Below are positions 28,913-36,880 of a stretch of DNA of 46,903 nucleotides, in pieces. Every line of letters begins with the position of its first letter. The first letter of the stretch is position 1. The notes below the pieces were generated by a model that saw only the letters and a program-made list of their open reading frames with translations, had not been told where the DNA came from and ran no database searches. Source of the DNA: an uncultured Pelagibacteraceae bacterium (GTDB taxonomy: Bacteria > Pseudomonadota > Alphaproteobacteria > Pelagibacterales > Pelagibacteraceae); the NCBI GenBank assembly GCA_902515205.1, contig CABXTU010000007.1, forward strand, positions 1 through 46,903. The letters run 5' to 3'. The position numbers and the translations under genes were made by a program.

Positions 28913-29010
28913 TTGTCATAAAAGACTTGTATGATTATAAATAAAACATTGATGATAAATCCAAACAGTTCTCATTTAATCTGTTTCCATAGCCTATAGG
29001 CTATTTATTT
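28913..29010 (+). ncRNA. Candidate small RNA or leader between cspA and tRNA-His
   Basis: In the 223-nt spacer, TTGTCA (28913-28918) is followed after 17 nt by TATAAA (28936-28941). The predicted transcript contains AAACAG/CTGTTT (28963-28968 with 28981-28986) and then the 16-nt perfect palindrome ATAGCCTATAGGCTAT (28989-29004) followed by a T-rich stretch, which could act as a terminator hairpin. Total length would be about 60 nt. The palindrome could instead be a protein-binding site for the tRNA-His/hisS promoter. Confidence 0.3.
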
Positions 29011-29056
29011 ATAATATAATTTAAATCCACACAAAAATAATATAAAAACAAGGAAC

Positions 29057-29131
29057 GCCTGGGTGGTGTAACGGTTAGCACGAAAGTTTGTGGAACTTTA
29101 AGTTTGAGTTCGATTCTCAGCCCGGGTACCA
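29057..29131 (+). tRNA. tRNA-His (anticodon GTG), no encoded G-1, A73
   Basis: 75 nt with encoded CCA. Acceptor GCCTGGG/CCCGGGT (G1-U72 wobble, U4-G69 wobble); D arm GTG...CAC; anticodon arm AAAGT TTGTGGA ACTTT gives GTG; T arm TTGAG TTCGATT CTCAG is canonical. The base before position 1 is C, and the discriminator is A, so the usual G-1:C73 histidine identity pair is absent. The gene ends 4 nt before the hisS start codon. Confidence 0.96.
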
Positions 29132-29135
29132 AAAA

Positions 29136-30530
29136 ATGAATAAAGAAAATAAACTAGTTCCTGGATTACCTCCAGGATTTGAAGATCGTTGGGATAAAAA
29201 AATTCTTCTTAAAAAAAAGCTTTTAAAAGCTATTGAGAATAATTTTATTAAATTTGGAGCAGAAGCTCTAGAAACTCCTTCGTTCGAAATTGCAGAAAAT
29301 ATTGGATCTTTTTTGGCAGAGGATGAAGCCAATCCTATGTCTGATGTTTTCTCATTTAAGGATGGAGATAAGAATATAACTCTTCGTTATGATCTCTCAA
29401 GCCCACTAGCAAGATTTTATGCTCAAAACAACCAAGTTCTTCCATCAATCTTCAAGCGATATCAAATTCAAAATGTATTCAGAAATGAAAAAGGTGGAAA
29501 TGGCCGGTACAGAGAATTTATGCAAGCAGATTTTGATATTGTTGGAAATATTAATCCTGCACAAGCAAATGCAGAGCTTTGTAATTTAATATCAAGCACA
29601 TTAACAGATTGTGGATTAAAAAAAGACCAATTTACAATTAATGTGAGTAATAAAAAAATAGTTCAGGGTTTAGTTGATGATTTAAAAATCTCTGAGAAAA
29701 AACAAATAAAAGTTATTAGAGCAATTGATAAACTAGATAAACCTGGTTTTGGATTAAGAGGTGTTGAAGACTTACTAAAAAAAGAGAGAAAAGATCAAAG
29801 CGGAGCTATTACTAAAGGAGCTGATTTAAGCAATGAACAGGCAGCGCAAATATTAAATTTTTTAAAAATAAAAGATTTAAAAGAATTAAAAGAAACTTTA
29901 AAAAATCCATTATCTCAAGAAGGAATCAAAGAATTAGAGGATATATTCCAAGTAATTGGATATTTTTCAAATTTAAATCAAGTTAAAACAAACTTTACGA
30001 TTGTGCGAGGACTCTCGTACTATGATTCATTTATTGTCGAAACAAATTTAAATTTTAAAGTGACTAATAACAAAAGTAAGGAAATAGCGTTAGGCAGTAT
30101 CTGTTCAGGAGGATCCTATGCTAAACTCATTTCAAGGTTTAGAGGTGTTGATGTTCCTGGGACTGGAATTAGTTTTGGTGTAGACAGGTTGTTATTTGCT
30201 TTAATGCAGTTAGACCAAATTCAAGTAGAAGATCTAAAACCAGTTTTAGTTTGTGTTATGGATGAAAAATACTTAAAGAATTATTATAAAATTGTTGATC
30301 AATTAAGAGATAACAATATTAATGCTGAAGTCTTTTTGAATACAAAAAAAAATCTAGGTAAACAACTTGATTTAGCAAATAAGCGTGAGTTATCAGTTGC
30401 AATTATTTGTGGTGAAAATGAGTTTAATGACAATACAATAACAATTAAAAACCTCAAAGGTGTTAAAGGTGAAAATAATCTAACAATTCCAAAATCAAAT
30501 TTAATAGATGAAATCAAAAAACTTATCTGA
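29136..30530 (+). CDS. hisS: Histidyl-tRNA synthetase
   Basis: 464 residues from the ATG at 29136; an earlier in-frame GTG lies inside tRNA-His and is rejected. Class IIa motifs: LRYDLSSPLARF (motif 1/2 region), FRNEKGGNGRYREFMQADFDIVG (motif 2, with the alphaproteobacterial wording), VRGLSYYDSFIVE (histidine-binding loop, Ser where Asp/Glu/Ala is usual) and GISFGVDRLLFAL (motif 3). It charges tRNA-His. Only 4 nt separate it from the tRNA 3' end, so a processed mRNA would be essentially leaderless. Confidence 0.95.
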   Translation: MNKENKLVPGLPPGFEDRWDKKILLKKKLLKAIENNFIKFGAEALETPSFEIAENIGSFLAEDEANPMSDVFSFKDGDKNITLRYDLSSPLARFYAQNNQVLPSIFKRYQIQNVFRNEKGGNGRYREFMQADFDIVGNINPAQANAELCNLISSTLTDCGLKKDQFTINVSNKKIVQGLVDDLKISEKKQIKVIRAIDKLDKPGFGLRGVEDLLKKERKDQSGAITKGADLSNEQAAQILNFLKIKDLKELKETLKNPLSQEGIKELEDIFQVIGYFSNLNQVKTNFTIVRGLSYYDSFIVETNLNFKVTNNKSKEIALGSICSGGSYAKLISRFRGVDVPGTGISFGVDRLLFALMQLDQIQVEDLKPVLVCVMDEKYLKNYYKIVDQLRDNNINAEVFLNTKKNLGKQLDLANKRELSVAIICGENEFNDNTITIKNLKGVKGENNLTIPKSNLIDEIKKLI

Positions 30531-31560
30531 AAAAATCCTAAGATCTGTAAAAACCAAGGGATTTAAATATATTGAATTACCCTCAGTAATTGAAACTAAT
30601 CATATTGTTCAAAGATCTGGTGAAAATTTTAGAAAGTTTATTTTTTCGTTTATTGATCAAAATGGAAATGAGCTATGTTTACGTCCTGATTTAACTATTG
30701 TTTCTTGCCTTAGGTATTTAGAGAATAAGCTAAGTGGTAAAGAAAAAATATTTTATAGTGGTCAAGCGTATAGGAAATCTCAAAATAGAAAAGACTCTAT
30801 AATTAGAGATCAAATTGGATTTGAAATCATTGGTTCTAAAGATGAAAAAAATGATGATAAAGAAATTATTAATACTTCTTTAAATTCTCTTAAAAATTTA
30901 AAATATACATCAGGTACTTTAACATTAGGAAATGTTGAAATATTTAAACTTTTAATTTCTAAACTAGATATTCCAACTAGATGGAAATTAAGATTATCAA
31001 GACATTTTTGGAGAGAGGACTATTTTAATGATTTATTAAAAAGGTTAGAAACAAATTCTGATGTTGATCCAACAATTGTTGAAATAGATAAAAAACGATA
31101 TCAAAGAATGCTTAAGGGTAGCAAATCCCATGTTGTTGCAGAGAGATCAATAGAGGAAATTTTAAAGCGTTTTGATAAAAAGATAAACGATCCAAGACGT
31201 CCAAGCAAAGGAAGGAATGTATCAAAAATTATTAAAGAGTTTTTGAAGATCAAATGCCCGATTAGTAAAGCTGCAGATTTATTAAACGAATTCTTCAAAA
31301 AATATCAAATAAACTTAATGGTAGATCAAAGATACTTTCCAACCTCTATTAACAAAATTTCAAAACTTAATGTAGTTTTTTCAACCTCTTTTGGAAGACA
31401 ACTTGAATATTATACTGGCATGGTTTTTAAAATTGATATCAAAATAAACAATAAAGTAAAAAATATAATTAATGGTGGAAGATATGATCAATTAATATCT
31501 GACCTTGGATTTAAAGAACAAATACCAGCAGTAGGAGCTGCTCTAAATTTAAATTATTAA
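30508..31560 (+). CDS. hisZ: ATP phosphoribosyltransferase regulatory subunit HisZ
   Basis: 350-residue HisRS-like paralogue. It has the motif 2-like LCLRPDLTI and a FYSGQAYRK segment, INGGRYDQLISDLG near the end, but lacks the synthetase's histidine loop and anticodon-binding domain. HisZ binds the short form of HisG to make the active, histidine-inhibited enzyme. It overlaps hisS by 23 nt and abuts hisG directly. Confidence 0.92.
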   Translation: MKSKNLSEKILRSVKTKGFKYIELPSVIETNHIVQRSGENFRKFIFSFIDQNGNELCLRPDLTIVSCLRYLENKLSGKEKIFYSGQAYRKSQNRKDSIIRDQIGFEIIGSKDEKNDDKEIINTSLNSLKNLKYTSGTLTLGNVEIFKLLISKLDIPTRWKLRLSRHFWREDYFNDLLKRLETNSDVDPTIVEIDKKRYQRMLKGSKSHVVAERSIEEILKRFDKKINDPRRPSKGRNVSKIIKEFLKIKCPISKAADLLNEFFKKYQINLMVDQRYFPTSINKISKLNVVFSTSFGRQLEYYTGMVFKIDIKINNKVKNIINGGRYDQLISDLGFKEQIPAVGAALNLNY

Positions 31561-32247
31561 ATGAAAAATATTATCAACATAGGAATTCCAAGTAAAGGCA
31601 GACTAAGAAAAGATGTTTTGAACATCTTTAAAAAGAAAAAATTAAAGCTAATCTCTGAACGAGGTGAAAGAGACTTAATTGGTTCTATTAAAAGTAAATC
31701 AAACATTAAAATTCTTTATTTGCATGCAAGAGAAATTATTCAAAGATTAGGAGATGGTTCTTTAGACATAGGTTTTTCAGGTTTTGATTTGCTTAAAGAA
31801 GGAGAGATCAATATTCAAAAGAAAATTAAATTAATTAAAAAGTATGAATTTGGAAAAGCAACTCTAGTTGTTGCTATTCCAGATCCATGGATTGATGTAC
31901 AAACAGTAGCTGATTTGGAGGAAATTGCTTTTGAATTTAGGGATAAAAAGAAAAAAAAATTAAGAGTTGCAACTAAATATCCAAATTTAACTAAAGAATT
32001 TTTATTTTCAAAGGGTGTAACACAATTTCGTTTAGTTGAAAGTTTGGGTGCTACGGAAGCCTATCCTTTTACAGGCTCTGCAAATTTGATTACCGATATC
32101 AGTTCCAGTGGTGAGACAATAAAAAGTAACAATCTACGTATTTTAAAAGATGGCGAGATTTTAAAATCCCAAGCATGTATTTTTACTTCGAAGAAAAACT
32201 TAAAAAAAAAAGGTTTAAATATTTTAGTTAAATTACTTTCCAAGTAG
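31561..32247 (+). CDS. hisG: ATP phosphoribosyltransferase, short form
   Basis: 228 residues, the HisG-S length that depends on HisZ. First step of histidine synthesis (ATP + PRPP). GIPSKGRLRKDVL at the start, DIGFSGFDLL and ESLGATEAYPFTGSANLITDISSSGETI (PRPP-binding loop) are diagnostic. It completes a tRNA-His-hisS-hisZ-hisG run. Its 3' end overlaps a small opposing ORF by 15 nt. Confidence 0.96.
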   Translation: MKNIINIGIPSKGRLRKDVLNIFKKKKLKLISERGERDLIGSIKSKSNIKILYLHAREIIQRLGDGSLDIGFSGFDLLKEGEINIQKKIKLIKKYEFGKATLVVAIPDPWIDVQTVADLEEIAFEFRDKKKKKLRVATKYPNLTKEFLFSKGVTQFRLVESLGATEAYPFTGSANLITDISSSGETIKSNNLRILKDGEILKSQACIFTSKKNLKKKGLNILVKLLSK

Positions 32248-32364
32248 CTTATCTTTAAAATAAATAAGGATTATTTTGATAACATCTAAATTTCTTAATA
32301 TTGCATAAAGAGCTATTAAAACACCAATTATAAATAAAATTTTTAAAATAAGATATAATTCCAT
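32233..32364 (-). CDS. Small single-pass membrane protein, 43 aa
   Basis: 43 codons from the ATG at 32364, overlapping the previous stop as TAATG. Nearly the whole first half is hydrophobic (LYLILKILFIIGVLIALYAIL), then a short basic tail ending KDKLLGK. A single transmembrane helix is predicted. Last gene of the minus-strand run that starts at nurA; convergent with and overlapping hisG by 15 nt. No family recognised; coupling and composition support it. Confidence 0.5.
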   Translation of the reverse strand: MELYLILKILFIIGVLIALYAILRNLDVIKIILIYFKDKLLGK

Positions 32365-32528
32365 TATTTACTTCTTTTTGATTTTAACCATTCTTTATAT
32401 CTCAAAGAACCTTTCAAAGAGTCTCTTCTGCCCATCCAATAAAATTTTTTACCACCCTTAGCTTTTTTAAGATATCCTTCGATTTGCTTCATAGTAAGAC
32501 CATTTTGTTTGGGTTCTTTTTTTTTCAT
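32364..32528 (-). CDS. Small basic protein, 54 aa
   Basis: 54 codons from ATG at 32528, 5 nt after the stop of the 190-residue gene. Very basic with a conserved-looking core: LTMKQIEGYLKKAKGGKKFYW then GRRDSLKGSLRYKEWLKSKR. No metal or membrane motif. It might bind nucleic acid or a phosphorylated ligand, by composition only. The TAATG junction with the following membrane ORF supports translation of both. Confidence 0.55.
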   Translation of the reverse strand: MKKKEPKQNGLTMKQIEGYLKKAKGGKKFYWMGRRDSLKGSLRYKEWLKSKRSK

Positions 32529-32533
32529 AAATA

Positions 32534-33106
32534 TTAAGAAATTTCTTTATTTAAAATTATTTCTTTGCATATTTTATTAGCTTTAGAAATTGACTCAATA
32601 AGATTATCTAATTTCCAATTGTTTATAGTTATATCGAAATATCTCGAAACCTGAAAATCAGCCCCATCAATTATTTCAATCTCATATTTTTCGTATTCTT
32701 CATATGTTTTATGAAGTAAATAAATATATTCCTTAATTGGGAATGTACCTAAAGCCAAGATTACTCGATTACCATTAAGAAAAGGGTTTATGGATAAAAT
32801 AGTAGCTGAAATACCTATTTCACCATTCAACATAATAGGCACTTCCTTATCTATTAATTTTTTAAAATCTTCTGGATTACGCCAAGTATAAAATGAAAAC
32901 CATGAAGTTACCTCGTTACAATCATCTTCAGATGCAATTATAAACGCAAGTTTATCACCATGTTGAATTTCACCTGAGACTGTTGCAAAACTAAATTTTT
33001 CAAATCTTTCAATATTCCACTCAACCTCAGTAGCCAAAACATTTCTTGAATTCAAAATTAATGAGAGACTAATAAGTAAAAGAAATAAAAGAAAATTTAT
33101 TTTCAT
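32534..33106 (-). CDS. Exported hypothetical protein, 190 aa
   Basis: Strong Sec signal peptide (MKINFLLFLLLISLSLILN, cleavage likely near residues 22-26, LATEVEW). The mature part has no family I recognise; it contains an ASEDDCNEVTSW segment and a second Cys near the C terminus (KICKEI). Probably periplasmic. Its ATG overlaps the stop of the 95-residue gene by 4 nt (ATGA), placing it in the nurA-herA operon. Confidence 0.65.
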   Translation of the reverse strand: MKINFLLFLLLISLSLILNSRNVLATEVEWNIERFEKFSFATVSGEIQHGDKLAFIIASEDDCNEVTSWFSFYTWRNPEDFKKLIDKEVPIMLNGEIGISATILSINPFLNGNRVILALGTFPIKEYIYLLHKTYEEYEKYEIEIIDGADFQVSRYFDITINNWKLDNLIESISKANKICKEIILNKEIS

Positions 33107-33390
33107 TCTTTAATTTTCTTATTTAATTTTCCCTCTAATTTTATAACCTCTTCAATGTCGTCCATAGAGGTATCTAAAATTTCTTTTAAAGTTTGGTTTG
33201 ATTGTTTAATTAATTCTCCAGCATTATAGGTAAATCTTGTACGAGGCTTATGATCGGTTTTAAACATGAAAAGAAGTTTTTCATTATCATCATTTCTTAC
33301 ACGAATATAAACGCACCACTTGCAGCTTACTTCTGGACTTTGTTTTTCAAATTCAATTTCCATATCATCAATTGAAATTATCTTTGTCAT
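33103..33390 (-). CDS. Hypothetical protein, 95 aa
   Basis: Soluble, mixed charge. A CKWC pair at about residues 23-26 and the segment FMFKTDHKPRTRFTYNAGELIKQ stand out; the last third is a charged helix. Family not recognised. The start overlaps the stop of the upstream Zn-type protein by 1 nt (TAATG), so translation is coupled. Confidence 0.6.
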   Translation of the reverse strand: MTKIISIDDMEIEFEKQSPEVSCKWCVYIRVRNDDNEKLLFMFKTDHKPRTRFTYNAGELIKQSNQTLKEILDTSMDDIEEVIKLEGKLNKKIKE

Positions 33391-33587
33391 TAATGAAGTG
33401 TATCTCCATCAAGCTCAAATACTTGTTTTAAAGTTTTTTCTGAACAAAGTTTACATTCTTCCATAATCTCTTTACCTAAGTAAAATTTTCCAACTTGGAT
33501 TATAGTTTTTACATTTTTTACTTTTTTGGTGCCTTCACATGCAGGGCAATTAATTAGGAATTTATTTTTTTGCATCAGATTTTTCAT
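33390..33587 (-). CDS. Small CxxC zinc-ribbon-like protein, 65 aa
   Basis: ATG at 33587 is chosen because AAGGAGG sits 6 nt upstream; an earlier TTG would touch that site. Two cysteine knuckles, CPACEGTKKV near residue 14 and ECKLCSEK near residue 45, resemble the DnaJ/rubredoxin type and suggest one bound zinc. It overlaps the preceding membrane-protein gene by 26 nt. Role unknown; possibly an adaptor in the operon. Confidence 0.65.
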   Translation of the reverse strand: MKNLMQKNKFLINCPACEGTKKVKNVKTIIQVGKFYLGKEIMEECKLCSEKTLKQVFELDGDTLH

Positions 33588-33888
33588 CTTCAACCTCCTT
33601 TTCGATTTTTTTAATTCTTGTATATTTTGAAATAATCAGATGAGCATCAACCAATGCCTGAGTTATCAAAATAAAAATTCCACACTTAATTAAGAAAGAG
33701 TTTCCTTGAATTATGCCACTTGCTAAAAATAAACATCCAGCATTGGCTAATACAAAAAATATATTTCTAGCTGAATAAGGTACCTTTTCATTTTTTCCAA
33801 AAAAATAGAATATTAAACAAGCCTGGAAAATAAGTGTAGCTTTAGCAGCAAATAACATGGCCTTAAGTAAGAATGGGTCTGGTATCAA
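33562..33888 (-). CDS. Small polytopic membrane protein, 108 aa
   Basis: Three or four hydrophobic segments (about 8-30, 41-58, 60-85) followed by a charged C-terminal tail (KKIEKEVEDEKSDAKK) that should be cytoplasmic. The start is TTG at 33888, overlapping the herA stop (ATTGA) with GAGGAG a few bases upstream. No family recognised. Its position directly behind herA, coupled in translation, suggests it anchors or signals for the HerA/NurA complex, by inference. Confidence 0.6.
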   Translation of the reverse strand: MIPDPFLLKAMLFAAKATLIFQACLIFYFFGKNEKVPYSARNIFFVLANAGCLFLASGIIQGNSFLIKCGIFILITQALVDAHLIISKYTRIKKIEKEVEDEKSDAKK

Positions 33889-35567
33889 TTTGCTCTCCTC
33901 TTATCTATAGAAGTTATATTTGAGAAATCTTTAGCAAATTTTTTTCTTTGCTTAACAGATTCTTTGTCATCCCAATTTTCTACTGCAGTGATAAAGTTTT
34001 CATTTCCAATATCGTCATTGATTAATTCTGCATCAAATTTTATTTGAACTGGAAGAGAAAAATTTACTACTTGGCCACTAATTATACCTTGGCCATTTGC
34101 TAGATTTGGCAATTGCTTAGAGTCGTCTACACTTAAAGTTTCAGAGTCTCTAGTAGTTGCTCTTTGGTCTTTTTGATTGACCATTCTAAATACAATCTGA
34201 CTATTACACTGAGAAGCAATAGTTTCATCCAACCTAGAGGGTCTTTGGGAAATGATCATGACACCAGTTCCAAATTTTCTACCTTCAGTAATTACTTTTC
34301 TAATTGTATCAACCGATGGAAGGTTATCTTTATCCTCTGATCTTGAAGGAATGAAATTATGAGCTTCCTCAATTATTGTTAAGAAAGGGGGTATTTCCTC
34401 CTCGACTTCTTGTCTGTGTTTAAATAAATTTTCTAATAGAATTGAAACAATCGCACTAGCTGGAAGGTTTTCGTAGCCTTTAAGATATAGGATACTTAAT
34501 TGGCCTTTATTTACAATTTTTTCCGGCTCTGTCGCAGCATCTGGCAATTCCTCAAATTTTAATTTACTCATTTTTTGTCTGTGTCTAAAGTTGGTTTGCT
34601 CCATATTTTTTAACTTTTTGGCAACTTGGCCAAGACTTCTCACCACAACATACATAGAAGCGGGACGAATATTTTTGAATGATTTAGACGAGTCAGATGC
34701 ATACTCTCTTGCTTTTCGAACAAGCAGTTCAATATATTTTAACAAACTGCCACCTTCATATTTTACTTTTTCTAAAAGGGAGCTTAAAAAATCTTTTTGA
34801 GGATCTGTTAGTGAGTTTCCAAGTTTATCAATTAAAGTATAGATAATCTCTTTATCATCAGAGCTTACTGATAAGTTTGGATAAAATAATTTTACTTGGT
34901 TGTTTGGGTATAATTTTTTTTGTTTTTGAATAAATCCTAAATAATCACCATGAATATCAAGAACAACCATAGGATACTTTTTCTGCAAAAGTTCATCCAT
35001 TATTCTTCTAACCATTACTGTTTTACCAGAACCTGACATTCCAAAGATTGAAACATGTCTTGAAACTAGATTGTCAGCATCAATTTTAATTTTAACAGCA
35101 TCTCGTGCAAGTAAACTTCCAATGAATAAAGGATGTTCAGAGTCTAGATCTGAGATCAATAAGGCCTCTACATCTTCACTAGATGGATAGCTCACAGTTG
35201 CTGCAGGTCTAACCGGATAGTTTAAAGGCATTAATTTTAGATTATCTTTTAAAGTAAAACCTAAAATGATTACTTTGCAAATAAGCTCATCTCTTGTTGT
35301 TGGAAGAATAGTGTCTCTAATATCAATATTTTCATTAGTTAGTTCTTGTGCTGCTTCAGTTGGAAAAAATGCATTTGAACTTTCAATTGAAGAAATTTTA
35401 CCCCAAACTGTTACTGGAACAACATTGCCTTCACTAGATGGAATTTTTGACTCTGTAGTGATGATGTCACCTTTTTTTGCTTTGTAATTTTTTAAGCTAA
35501 AGTAAAACTCGCTTATATTTGTCTCACCTAAAACTGTACCGATAGATTTCCATTTTTTAGTATTCAT
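33885..35567 (-). CDS. herA: HerA-type DNA translocase (FtsK/HerA ATPase)
   Basis: 560 residues. The N-terminal 150 residues look like the HAS beta-barrel; then Walker A GMSGSGKT (176-183), DIHGDYLGF (204-212), Walker B FLTIIEEAH (395-403) and the family-typical ITEGRKFGTGVMIISQRPSRLDE (about 426-448) with QRP sensor. HerA forms hexameric rings that translocate on duplex DNA and work with the nuclease NurA in archaeal end resection; bacterial HerA partners often belong to phage-defence systems (family knowledge). The ATG overlaps the nurA stop as TAATG. Confidence 0.9.
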   Translation of the reverse strand: MNTKKWKSIGTVLGETNISEFYFSLKNYKAKKGDIITTESKIPSSEGNVVPVTVWGKISSIESSNAFFPTEAAQELTNENIDIRDTILPTTRDELICKVIILGFTLKDNLKLMPLNYPVRPAATVSYPSSEDVEALLISDLDSEHPLFIGSLLARDAVKIKIDADNLVSRHVSIFGMSGSGKTVMVRRIMDELLQKKYPMVVLDIHGDYLGFIQKQKKLYPNNQVKLFYPNLSVSSDDKEIIYTLIDKLGNSLTDPQKDFLSSLLEKVKYEGGSLLKYIELLVRKAREYASDSSKSFKNIRPASMYVVVRSLGQVAKKLKNMEQTNFRHRQKMSKLKFEELPDAATEPEKIVNKGQLSILYLKGYENLPASAIVSILLENLFKHRQEVEEEIPPFLTIIEEAHNFIPSRSEDKDNLPSVDTIRKVITEGRKFGTGVMIISQRPSRLDETIASQCNSQIVFRMVNQKDQRATTRDSETLSVDDSKQLPNLANGQGIISGQVVNFSLPVQIKFDAELINDDIGNENFITAVENWDDKESVKQRKKFAKDFSNITSIDKRRAN

Positions 35568-36880
35568 TATCTTGCTAATCCTCCTAATGGTCTATTTCTC
35601 CAAGACCTTACTTTTTTTGATAAAATTTTTACTGCTAAGCTAATTGTGTTTTGATCTTTGCTTCTGATTGCTTGTTTTAATAAGTGGGTTGCATAATATT
35701 TTCTTGAGGCCTTACTCATCCAATTTGGAATTTTGGCGAATTTATCAACTACATTTAAACCTACTGGAAAACCATAGTTGGGCAATAATCTTGCTGTAGC
35801 TAATATATATTCGTAATCTTTAATTAAATTTTTGGATTGATTTAACGACTCAATTCGAATAGGTGCTGAGTGGTCATTAACCTTAATGTATCCAATATGA
35901 ACACTTGGAAAAGAGTCCATTTTATCTTCCCAAGCTGAGCCTGAAGTAACACTAAATCCTTTAATTTGTTTTTTTACTTCTAAAGGTTTAATTGCTTGGC
36001 CACTTTGTAAGATGATTTCTAATAAGTGAGAGTCTGTTATTTTGTATTTTTTGATTGTTGAAAGGGTATTTTTAAAATCCTTTTCGGAGATAGTTCCTTT
36101 AGATTTATAACTGTATAATAAGTTCTTGATATAAGGAGCTGAATTTGATGTTTCTACTATTCCGTATGTAGGGAACTTACTTTTTTTAATAGAGTTTAAA
36201 GCCTCTAGATAGACATTGATGAAATGTCTTGCTTCAGCATTAAGTTTATTTTTATTGTAAAAAGGCAGCATATTCTCTACTGCAAATTTAGTAAAAGTTG
36301 GAAAACCCATTACTGTAAATGGCATTACAGTTGCTTCAATCGGGCCATGTAAAAAGCAGTAATCAAACTTTCTGTTTAATAAGATGTGTTTAACAATAGT
36401 AACTGCTTCAAAGATTATTCTAGCACCATCTTTTTTCTTATTAAGCATTTGATCTTCATCAAAGTCATCTTCAGCAAAGTCATATAGTTCATTCTTAGGA
36501 TCATATAGATCACCCAAAAACACCATACTTTCCTCAAAGAATTCTCTGTTTTTATCTGCAGCGTCTGGTTTAACGATATAGCTACCAGTTCTAATACTTA
36601 GAGGAGCACTACTAATGATAGATGTTTTATCAACACCTCCATCTATAAAACATGCAGTTTTACATTTATTTTCAGACCAAAAATCTTTTCCTTTGTATTC
36701 AAGGTTTGTAATTAAATCTGCATCTTCTAAAATTTTTTGAACAGTCAGCGCTACTTGAGCACTAACATCTAAGAAATTATTTTGAACTTTGGGAGATGCA
36801 TTTACTGCATTTTTTACAAAATTTGTAAATAAAGATGAATTTGCTTTTATTTTATTTTTAATATCTATTTCGTTACGCAT
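35567..36880 (-). CDS. nurA: NurA-domain nuclease
   Basis: 437 residues from the ATG at 36880, preferred over an upstream TTG because GGAG lies 7 nt before it. ACFIDGG with Asp80 is the first metal-binding motif of NurA; the C-terminal half has APIRIESLN and LLPNYGFPVGLNVVDKFAKIP, which match the family's PVRLE and GYPxxLxxAHxxA blocks. NurA is a 5'-3' exonuclease/endonuclease fed by HerA. Directly followed by herA. The large middle region (about 100-300) is specific to this lineage and unrecognised. Confidence 0.82.
   Translation of the reverse strand: MRNEIDIKNKIKANSSLFTNFVKNAVNASPKVQNNFLDVSAQVALTVQKILEDADLITNLEYKGKDFWSENKCKTACFIDGGVDKTSIISSAPLSIRTGSYIVKPDAADKNREFFEESMVFLGDLYDPKNELYDFAEDDFDEDQMLNKKKDGARIIFEAVTIVKHILLNRKFDYCFLHGPIEATVMPFTVMGFPTFTKFAVENMLPFYNKNKLNAEARHFINVYLEALNSIKKSKFPTYGIVETSNSAPYIKNLLYSYKSKGTISEKDFKNTLSTIKKYKITDSHLLEIILQSGQAIKPLEVKKQIKGFSVTSGSAWEDKMDSFPSVHIGYIKVNDHSAPIRIESLNQSKNLIKDYEYILATARLLPNYGFPVGLNVVDKFAKIPNWMSKASRKYYATHLLKQAIRSKDQNTISLAVKILSKKVRSWRNRPLGGLAR

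Noticed and set aside
29088-29135. Upstream GTG start for hisS
   Set aside because: It is inside tRNA-His; the ATG at 29136 gives the standard HisRS N terminus.
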